From an uncultured Alteromonadaceae bacterium (GTDB lineage Bacteria; Pseudomonadota; Gammaproteobacteria; Enterobacterales; Alteromonadaceae): 64,000 bases of DNA. The notes under the pieces are model-generated. The model did no database searches. It was not told the origin of the DNA and worked only from the letters and a program-made list of their open reading frames with translations. A program made the position numbers and the translations under genes. Positions 63,405 to 64,000 of this stretch are shown in pieces (the first letter of the stretch is position 1; the number at the start of each line of letters is the position of its first letter). The stretch is taken from assembly GCA_947501935.1 (NCBI GenBank), contig CANMXU010000004.1, positions 124,001-188,000 of the forward strand. The letters run 5' to 3'.

Positions 63405-64000
63405 ATGAATAATACAAAATTATCTTTAATTGCGGCTTCAACCGCAATGATACTTGGAACTTTATCGGGATGTGGTGGCAGTAGTGATGATCCCAACCCA
63501 GATAATATTCCTAAAGTTATTGAAACTACTCATGCTGAAATTAGTGGTAATGCCCTAAAAGGTACGATGGAAAATGCCAACGTAACATTTGAGCAGCTAA
63601 ATGGTACTAATTTAAATATCACCTCGGATGCTAAAACAGACACTACCGGTAATGTAATAATTGATGTTACTGGTGATGTTGGTTTTGGTCTTGATAGTAT
63701 TATCAAAGTTATAGTTAGTGCAGACTCTGAAACTTTAATGGTTTGTGATGCAGCTCTATGTGGTGATGCTTCTTTGGGAGACATCGTTTCAGGTACATCG
63801 CTGGCGGGCACAGAATTATATAGTCTGAGCTATTTAAAAGTTCCTTATGCCAATAGCTCAGACGGACAAGCAGACTCAGCATTCATTGCCAATGCACTAA
63901 CAACACTAGCTACACAGTTAATTGAACGCGACATTGCCACAGGAAAAAATGTTTCTACTCTACAGTTACTTGAATTAGCTCAAGCTGAATATTCAGCATT
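63405..64000 (+). CDS. Lipoprotein downstream of the receptor, cut by the window end
   Basis: The first 198 residues of a lipoprotein (lipobox LSGCGG, then an acidic linker SSDDPNPDN). It continues with a beta-rich domain (GNALKGTMENANVTFEQLNG, TTGNVIIDVTGDVG) that looks like a small Ig- or carboxypeptidase-regulatory-like fold, and then helices (SAFIANALTTLATQLIERD). The frame is open at the window edge. By position it would be a surface glycan-binding or outer-membrane partner of the receptor; I do not recognise the family. Confidence 0.65.
   Translation, partial: MNNTKLSLIAASTAMILGTLSGCGGSSDDPNPDNIPKVIETTHAEISGNALKGTMENANVTFEQLNGTNLNITSDAKTDTTGNVIIDVTGDVGFGLDSIIKVIVSADSETLMVCDAALCGDASLGDIVSGTSLAGTELYSLSYLKVPYANSSDGQADSAFIANALTTLATQLIERDIATGKNVSTLQLLELAQAEYSA

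Overview
The window reads as chromosomal DNA of a marine, low-GC gammaproteobacterium of the Alteromonadales, most likely Colwelliaceae (Colwellia/Thalassotalea-like). This is an inference from several signs: AT-rich but strictly coding-dense DNA, an enterobacterial-type AcnB with YacL nearby, a GlyGly-CTERM protease, the 'marine proteobacterial' sortase/target pair, and a TonB-dependent-receptor glycan locus. I see no rRNA, tRNA, CRISPR array, IS element, integrase or phage gene.

Layout. 0.2-3.5 kb: a large secreted protein of unrecognised family (beta-propeller-like, then helical-toroid-like, then beta-rich). 3.5-10 kb: mostly housekeeping or accessory singletons (Tas-type aldo/keto reductase, RsuA, SRPBCC protein, YjdF/DUF2238 membrane protein, RIO kinase, secreted sialate O-acetylesterase). 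10.8-14.6 kb: two secreted spondin-domain proteins followed by an OmpR-type response regulator and a histidine kinase. An array of 11-bp direct repeats lies where an activator would bind upstream of the spondin genes. 14.7-16.9 kb: hemerythrin, DUF2249 and a polytopic NnrS/heme-copper-oxidase-like protein. 17-19.3 kb: a TPR-GGDEF diguanylate cyclase and a small lipoprotein. 19.6-25.6 kb: two different AcnB-type aconitases transcribed divergently, with a five-copy 13-bp tandem repeat between them. 25.8-29.3 kb: a trypsin-like protease with an inserted PA domain, a TonB-like anchored protein, and YacL. 29.5-33.9 kb: RND pump. 34-39.1 kb: HDOD protein, lytic transglycosylase, VIT/vWA sortase target plus class GN sortase, and a 56-aa protein. 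39.2-48 kb: TopB, AlkC-type DNA glycosylase, a U32-like Cys-rich protein, a solute-binding-like protein, a Sel1-repeat protein, ArgJ.

48.3-64 kb is a coherent alpha-mannoside utilisation locus. A minus-strand operon carries three GH92 alpha-mannosidases, a FucP-like sugar permease, a PfkB sugar kinase and an AGE-family epimerase/isomerase. A divergent LacI regulator, a large TonB-dependent receptor and a lipoprotein cut by the window edge complete it. Near-identical 16-bp palindromes lie in front of the GH92 operon and twice in front of the receptor, with a degenerate copy before lacI, so one LacI protein probably controls uptake, hydrolysis and catabolism together. The likely flow is: outer-membrane import, periplasmic or surface release of mannose by GH92, inner-membrane import, mannose to fructose by the AGE enzyme, then fructose 6-phosphate by the kinase.

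The points I find most worth pursuing are the spondin/two-component module with its 11-bp repeats, the unrecognised 1090-aa secreted protein, the divergent AcnB pair, the LacI regulon of the mannan locus, and the sortase/target pair.
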